DNA from: Azonexus sp.
Lineage (GTDB): Bacteria; Pseudomonadota; Gammaproteobacteria; Burkholderiales; Rhodocyclaceae
Direction of reading: 5' to 3'
DNA: 11,527 nt
Assembly: GCA_023150195.1 (NCBI GenBank)
Contig: JAKLLI010000032.1
Coordinates: forward strand, 1 to 11,527
The position numbers and the translations under genes were made by a program. Numbering within the stretch: position 1 is the first letter of the stretch; the number at the start of each line of letters is the position of its first letter. Shown here piece after piece: positions 7,571-11,527 of this stretch. A model generated the notes under the pieces. The model searched no databases. It saw only the letters and a list, made by a program, of their open reading frames with translations, and had not been told where the DNA came from.

Positions 7571-7945
7571 ATGCCAAGCCCGATACTCGCCCGCGCAGAC
7601 GCCTTGATGCAGCGGCGCAAACAAGGCCACTCAGAATTCGGCGACATTCCGGTGTTGACCGATGCCATCGACGATGACGAATTTCCTGTCCTGATCGATG
7701 CGGAAGGCCAGTCGATTCCGCCCAGTCTGGAAGGCTTTGACGTTCGCGAAATGGCGCCGCCCATTGCCGAAACGCCACCGCCGCCCGCTTCGGCCTTTGA
7801 CATGGCCGACCGCGAGCACCTGATCCGCGAACTTTCCCAACGCATCAAGCAACGCCTGATTGCCGAAATGCCCCGCATCATCGAGTCGACCGTCCGTGAC
7901 TACCTGGCCGAGCAGGACATGATGATCACGCCGGACACCGACTGA
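7571..7945 (+). CDS. Small acidic protein between holC and valS; PopZ-like layout, function unknown
   Basis: Not securely assigned; it may belong to the betaproteobacterial DUF2486-type proteins that I recall near valS. It has 124 residues in three parts: a short N-terminal segment (1-22) with a few basic residues; an acidic, proline-rich, probably disordered linker (23-78) holding two copies of a PVLxDA motif (IPVLTDA 26-32, FPVLIDA 38-44) and a run of four prolines (69-72); and a predicted amphipathic helical end (80-115) containing LIRELSQRIKQ (84-94) and PRIIESTVRDYL (101-112). No signal peptide, membrane helix or cysteine. ATG at 7571 with AGGA (7560-7563) seven bases before it. It starts 9 bp after holC, so it is in the pepA-holC transcript. 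E. coli has no gene here. The reading frame is supported by ribosome site, spacing and internal repeat. See findings for the comparison with PopZ. Confidence 0.85.
   Translation: MPSPILARADALMQRRKQGHSEFGDIPVLTDAIDDDEFPVLIDAEGQSIPPSLEGFDVREMAPPIAETPPPPASAFDMADREHLIRELSQRIKQRLIAEMPRIIESTVRDYLAEQDMMITPDTD
7646..7702 (+). repeat. Imperfect in-frame repeat encoding two PVLxDA motifs
   Basis: Units 7646-7666 and 7682-7702 lie 36 bases apart, in the same frame, and match at 15 of 21 bases. Four of the six differences are synonymous (Pro, Val, Leu and Ala codons), so the amino-acid motif is better conserved than the DNA. This suggests a selected short linear motif rather than a recent duplication. 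Confidence 0.6.
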
Positions 7946-7975
7946 GTTCACGGCAAAGGCGGGGCGGCGCTCCGG

Positions 7976-7987
7976 TATAATCGCCGG
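7976..7987 (+). promoter_or_regulatory. valS promoter -10 box and GC-rich discriminator
   Basis: A perfect TATAAT (7976-7981) sits in the 66-bp gap before valS, followed by CGCCGG as the discriminator. No good -35 is visible at 16-18 bases upstream (the region reads GGCAAAG). The -10 is flanked by CCGG on both sides (7972-7975 and 7984-7987). The implied start near 7988 gives a leader of about 24 bases that is rich in pyrimidines and lacks a Shine-Dalgarno. Confidence 0.55.
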
Positions 7988-8011
7988 TTTTCCGCTTCTT
8001 CCGCCAAGTCC

Positions 8012-10852
8012 ATGGAACTCGCCAAAGCCTTCGAACCCGCCGACATCGAACGTCGCTGGTACCCCGAGTGGGAATCCCAAAATTACTTCGCTGCCGGGGT
8101 TGACCGTAGCAAGACGGACAATTTCTGCATCCTGCTGCCGCCGCCCAACGTGACTGGTACGCTGCACATGGGGCACGGCTTCAACCAGACCATCATGGAC
8201 GCCCTCACCCGCTACTACCGGATGAAGGGACACAACACCCTGTGGCAACCGGGCACTGACCACGCCGGCATCGCGACGCAGATCGTCGTCGAACGGCAAC
8301 TCGACGCCCAGGGCATCAGCCGCCACGACCTCGGCCGAGAGAAGTTTCTGGAGAAGGTCTGGGAGTGGAAGGAATACTCCGGCGGCACCATCACCCGCCA
8401 GATGCGCCGCATGGGCACCAGCCCGGACTGGACGCGCGAGCGCTTCACCATGGACGCTGGCCTCAACAAGGTCGTCACCGAAACCTTCGTCCGCCTCTAT
8501 AACGAAGGCCTGATCTATCGCGGCAAGCGCCTGGTCAACTGGGATCCGAAACTGAATACCGCCGTATCCGACCTCGAAGTCGTGCAGGAAGAAGAAGACG
8601 GCTTCATGTGGCACATCCGCTATCCGCTGGCCGATGGCTCGGACAGCTTGGTCGTCGCCACCACCCGTCCCGAAACCATGCTGGGCGACACCGCCGTGAT
8701 GGTTCACCCCGAGGACGAGCGCTACAAGCACATGATCGGCAAGACGGTGAAGCTGCCGCTGACCGGGCGCGAAATCCCGATCATTGCCGACAGCTACGTC
8801 GATCTCGAATTCGGCACCGGCTGCGTCAAGGTGACGCCGGCCCACGATTTCAACGACTATGCGGTCGGCCAGCGTCACAATCTGCCGATGATTTCCATCC
8901 TGACGCTGGATGCCAAGGTCAACGACAACGCGCCGGAAAAATATCGCGGCCTCGACCGCTTCGATGCGCGCAAGGCGGTCGTCGCCGATCTTGAAGCCGA
9001 AGGCATCCTGATTAAGGTCGACAAGCACAAACTCAAGGTGCCGCGCGGCGACCGGACCAATGTCGTCATCGAGCCCATGCTCACCGACCAGTGGTTCGTC
9101 GCCATGTCCAAGCCCGGTGCCGATGGCAAGTCGATCACCGAAAAGGCGCTGGATGTCGTGCATTCCGGCGAGATCAAGTTCTATCCGGAAAACTGGGTCA
9201 ACACCTACAACCAGTGGCTGAACAACATCCAGGATTGGTGCATCTCCCGCCAGCTGTGGTGGGGCCACCAGATTCCGGCCTGGTACGGCGAGAACGGCGA
9301 AATTTTCGTCGCACAGAACGAAGCCGAAGCCCGTGCCGCCGCCGACAAGGCCGGCTACACCGGCGCGCTCAAGCGGGATGAAGACGTACTCGACACCTGG
9401 TACTCATCCGCCCTGTGGCCTTTCTCGACGCTGGACTGGACGGGCGACGAGTCCCTCGACGCCGCCAATCCGGTTTTGCAGCAATATCTGCCGTCGACCG
9501 TGCTCGTCACCGGCTTCGACATCATCTTCTTCTGGGTCGCGCGCATGGTCATGATGACCAAGCACATCACCGGCAAGATTCCGTTCAAGCATGTGTACGT
9601 GCATGGCCTGATCCGAGACGGCGAAGGCCAGAAGATGTCCAAGTCCAAGGGCAATGTGCTCGACCCGATCGACCTGATCGACGGCATCGGCCTGGAAGCG
9701 CTGATCGAAAAGCGCACCACCGGCCTGATGAACCCGAAGCAGGCCGAAAGCATCGCCAAGAAGACGAAGAAGGAATTCCCGGAAGGCATCGCCTCGTTCG
9801 GCACCGACGCCCTGCGCTTCACCTTCGCCAGCCTCGCCTCTCCGGGTCGCGACATCAAGTTCGATCTCAACCGCTGCGATGGCTACCGCAATTTCTGCAA
9901 CAAGCTGTGGAACGCCACGCGCTTTGTACTGATGAATGTCGAAGGCCACGATCTGGCCCTTGACCATCAGCAACTTCAAGGCGGTGCGTGCGCCGTGCCT
10001 GAAGGTGAATCCCGCCTGCACTTCTCGTTTGCCGACCGCTGGATCGTCAGCCAGTTGCAGCGCGTCGAAAAGGAAGTCGCCCAGCACTTTGCCGACTATC
10101 GTTTCGACCTGATCGCCCAAGCCATCTACAAATTTGTCTGGGACGAGTTCTGCGACTGGTATCTGGAAATCGCCAAGGTCGAAATTCAGACCGGCAACGA
10201 AGCCCAGCAGCGCGGCGCCCGCCGGACGCTAATCCGCACCCTGGAAGCCGTCCTGCGCCTGGCACACCCGCTGATCCCCTTCGTCACCGAGGAATTGTGG
10301 CAAACCGTGGCCCCGATTGCCGGCCGCAAGACGCATGCCTCGATCATGTTGGCGCCCTACCCGGAAGCAGATCTGTCCCGCATCGATACCGACTCGGAAG
10401 CCAAGGTCGAGCGCCTCAAGGCACTGGCGCACGCCTGCCGCAACCTGCGTGGCGAAATGAATCTTTCACCCGCCCAGCGCATGCCGCTGCTGGTCGCGGG
10501 CGGCGGTGCCGAAATTGCCGAGTTTGCGCCGGTGCTGCAAGCGCTGGCCAAGCTTTCAGAAGTCCAGATCGTCGACGACATGCCGGCAGATGCGATGGCG
10601 CCGGTCGCCGTGGTCGGCGAAATCCGCCTGATGCTCAAGGTGGAAATCGATGTCGCCGCGGAGAAAATCCGTCTCGGCAAGGAAATCGAAAAGCTGGAAA
10701 AACAGATCGCCATTGCCCAGAACAAGCTCAACAACGAAGGCTTCGTGGCTCGCGCCCCGGCCGCCGTGATCGAGCAGGAGAAACAACGCGTGGCAGACTT
10801 CTCCGCCACCCTGGCGCAACTGAAACCTCAACTCGCCCGTCTGGAAGGCTAA
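8012..10852 (+). CDS. valS: Valyl-tRNA synthetase
   Basis: Class I aminoacyl-tRNA synthetase that charges tRNA-Val and hydrolyses mischarged threonine. It has 946 residues (951 in E. coli). The Rossmann catalytic domain opens with [14 protein letters not shown], whose HMGH is at 52-55 (the HIGH signature). The CP1 editing domain (about 200-340) carries TTRPE (217-221) and TPAHDFNDY (275-283). [10 protein letters not shown] marks the return to the catalytic domain, and KMSKS is at 541-545. The anticodon-binding helical domain follows (about 650-820), and a C-terminal coiled coil (about 880-946) with [11 protein letters not shown] closes it, as usual for ValRS. No clear ribosome binding site precedes the ATG at 8012, but the start [18 protein letters not shown] fits the family. 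It has its own -10 box and is probably also read from pepA. Six bases separate it from the next gene. Confidence 0.98.
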   Translation: MELAKAFEPADIERRWYPEWESQNYFAAGVDRSKTDNFCILLPPPNVTGTLHMGHGFNQTIMDALTRYYRMKGHNTLWQPGTDHAGIATQIVVERQLDAQGISRHDLGREKFLEKVWEWKEYSGGTITRQMRRMGTSPDWTRERFTMDAGLNKVVTETFVRLYNEGLIYRGKRLVNWDPKLNTAVSDLEVVQEEEDGFMWHIRYPLADGSDSLVVATTRPETMLGDTAVMVHPEDERYKHMIGKTVKLPLTGREIPIIADSYVDLEFGTGCVKVTPAHDFNDYAVGQRHNLPMISILTLDAKVNDNAPEKYRGLDRFDARKAVVADLEAEGILIKVDKHKLKVPRGDRTNVVIEPMLTDQWFVAMSKPGADGKSITEKALDVVHSGEIKFYPENWVNTYNQWLNNIQDWCISRQLWWGHQIPAWYGENGEIFVAQNEAEARAAADKAGYTGALKRDEDVLDTWYSSALWPFSTLDWTGDESLDAANPVLQQYLPSTVLVTGFDIIFFWVARMVMMTKHITGKIPFKHVYVHGLIRDGEGQKMSKSKGNVLDPIDLIDGIGLEALIEKRTTGLMNPKQAESIAKKTKKEFPEGIASFGTDALRFTFASLASPGRDIKFDLNRCDGYRNFCNKLWNATRFVLMNVEGHDLALDHQQLQGGACAVPEGESRLHFSFADRWIVSQLQRVEKEVAQHFADYRFDLIAQAIYKFVWDEFCDWYLEIAKVEIQTGNEAQQRGARRTLIRTLEAVLRLAHPLIPFVTEELWQTVAPIAGRKTHASIMLAPYPEADLSRIDTDSEAKVERLKALAHACRNLRGEMNLSPAQRMPLLVAGGGAEIAEFAPVLQALAKLSEVQIVDDMPADAMAPVAVVGEIRLMLKVEIDVAAEKIRLGKEIEKLEKQIAIAQNKLNNEGFVARAPAAVIEQEKQRVADFSATLAQLKPQLARLEG

Positions 10853-10858
10853 GCCATC

Positions 10859-11353
10859 ATGACCACCACCCCGCATCCAGGCGATCGCTTCACCGGCATT
10901 TTCAGCGCCTTCATGGTGTTTTGCGTGCTCGTGTGGCTGTGGGGGCTGGGCTTGTACATGCTGTGGCCCTGGCAAAAAGGCGGCGAATGGCTCCCGGATT
11001 TCCCGATGGTGGTGCAATGCCAGGGCGATACCGCCTGCCTTGTCCCATTTGCCGAACTGGATGCCGCGCGGTCCGACGGCAGACTGCTTGGCCTGTTACC
11101 GGACGCAGCCCAAGGCGAATTGAGCCACGAAACCATTGGCGTCAGCTGGGAGCGCTTGCCCGGTGGTATGCAAACCAAGGTGGCGGCCTGGAATTTCCAG
11201 ACGACGGTGCGCTACCGCATCGACAACGATCGCCCCGTGCTGGTCGAATATCAGGAAATCAATGGCAAGCTTTTTCTGCTTGCCCTGGCCGGTGCCGCGA
11301 TCAGCCAGTTCCTGCTCCATCGGCAAAAACGTCAGCGCAAGGCCAACGCCTAA
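10859..11353 (+). CDS. Small membrane protein with two membrane segments, unassigned
   Basis: I do not recognise a named family. It has 164 residues: a short hydrophilic start (1-11), a strong first membrane segment (about 14-36, rich in Phe, Leu and Trp), a polar region of about 100 residues (37-137), a second membrane segment (about 138-153) and a basic tail HRQKRQRKANA. The positive-inside rule places the tail in the cytoplasm, so the central region should face the periplasm. That region holds a Cys pair, C54 and C60, in VQCQGDTACLVPF, able to form a disulfide there. It begins six bases after the valS stop; GGAAGG at the end of valS could be its ribosome site, so it is likely co-transcribed and coupled with valS. 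It converges on the lyase gene with only 16 bp between stops. Function unknown. Confidence 0.85.
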   Translation: MTTTPHPGDRFTGIFSAFMVFCVLVWLWGLGLYMLWPWQKGGEWLPDFPMVVQCQGDTACLVPFAELDAARSDGRLLGLLPDAAQGELSHETIGVSWERLPGGMQTKVAAWNFQTTVRYRIDNDRPVLVEYQEINGKLFLLALAGAAISQFLLHRQKRQRKANA

Positions 11354-11369
11354 GCGGTTTTTCCCGGAT

Positions 11370-11527
11370 TCAGCCGGTCGACCGCAGGGTCACGTGAACC
11401 ATGCCGCGCAAGGCATTGCCCAACCAGAATCCGCCCTGCAAATCCTCAAGCCGGAGGATGCACTCCCGGGTTTCGCCGCTGGCCAGCAAATCCGCCCGCA
11501 GCACGCCGGGCAAGGCGCCACTGCTCA
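11370..11527 (-). CDS. C-terminal 51 residues of a 4-amino-4-deoxychorismate lyase domain (PabC or PabB-PabC fusion), partial
   Basis: Only the end of the gene is in the window. The visible residues include SGALPGVLRADLL, a later ILRLEDL, and FWLGNALRGMVHVTL before the TGA at 11372-11370. The pair LPGVLRxxLL ... WLGNxLRG is typical of the end of aminodeoxychorismate lyase (PabC), a PLP-dependent fold-type IV enzyme that releases 4-aminobenzoate for folate synthesis. In many betaproteobacteria this domain is fused behind aminodeoxychorismate synthase component I (PabB), but the window is too short to tell whether that applies here. It converges with the preceding gene; no clear terminator is seen in the 16-bp gap. 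Confidence 0.65.
   Translation of the reverse strand, partial: SSGALPGVLRADLLASGETRECILRLEDLQGGFWLGNALRGMVHVTLRSTG

Noticed and set aside
7631..9268. Long open frame of 545 codons on the minus strand opposite the small acidic gene and valS
   Set aside because: Same cause: third-position GC bias keeps the antisense frame open. It is Val-, Asp-, Gly- and His-rich, matches no family I know, and is antisense to conserved valS catalytic motifs.
11341..11372. Bidirectional terminator between the small membrane gene and the lyase gene
   Set aside because: Only a three-base-pair CGC/GCG stem before five T could be drawn; no stable hairpin was found.

Overview
The window reads as ordinary core chromosome of a GC-rich betaproteobacterium. 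Protein style and gene order point to Rhodocyclales (Dechloromonas/Azonexus-like), but this is inferred from recalled family sequences, not from a database search. Every intergenic gap is under 120 bp. No rRNA, tRNA, CRISPR array, insertion sequence or phage gene was seen, and codon use looks uniform throughout.

Layout. Positions 1-2811 (minus) hold a branched-chain amino-acid operon: ilvB (acetolactate synthase large subunit), ilvN (small subunit) and ilvC (ketol-acid reductoisomerase, cut by the window edge), with gaps of 19 and 24 bp. Its promoter region (2812-2923) is shared with a divergent RDD-family membrane protein gene (2924-3463, plus). That gene runs tail-to-tail into lptG and overlaps it by 57 bp. 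lptF and lptG (5574-3407, minus) overlap by one base (TGATG) and encode the two membrane subunits of the lipopolysaccharide export ABC transporter. A 71-bp divergent promoter region separates lptF from a plus-strand cluster: pepA (leucyl aminopeptidase), holC (DNA polymerase III chi), a small unassigned acidic protein, valS (valyl-tRNA synthetase) and a small membrane protein. The last 158 bases carry, on the minus strand, the C-terminus of a 4-amino-4-deoxychorismate lyase domain.

How the genes relate. IlvB and IlvN form acetohydroxy-acid synthase, and IlvC uses its products in the valine/isoleucine pathway; ValS consumes valine, although it lies in another operon. The lptG-lptF / pepA-holC-valS arrangement is also found in E. 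coli. Relative to that order, this window has two extra genes: the 124-residue acidic protein between holC and valS, and the 164-residue membrane protein just after valS.

The most interesting item is the 124-residue protein. It has a short N-terminal segment, an acidic and proline-rich linker with two PVLxDA motifs, and a C-terminal helical segment resembling the end of the alphaproteobacterial polar organiser PopZ, whose gene I recall also lying next to valS. Other points of interest are a pepA -10 box inside an 11-bp palindrome and a valS promoter with a perfect TATAAT followed by a GC-rich discriminator.
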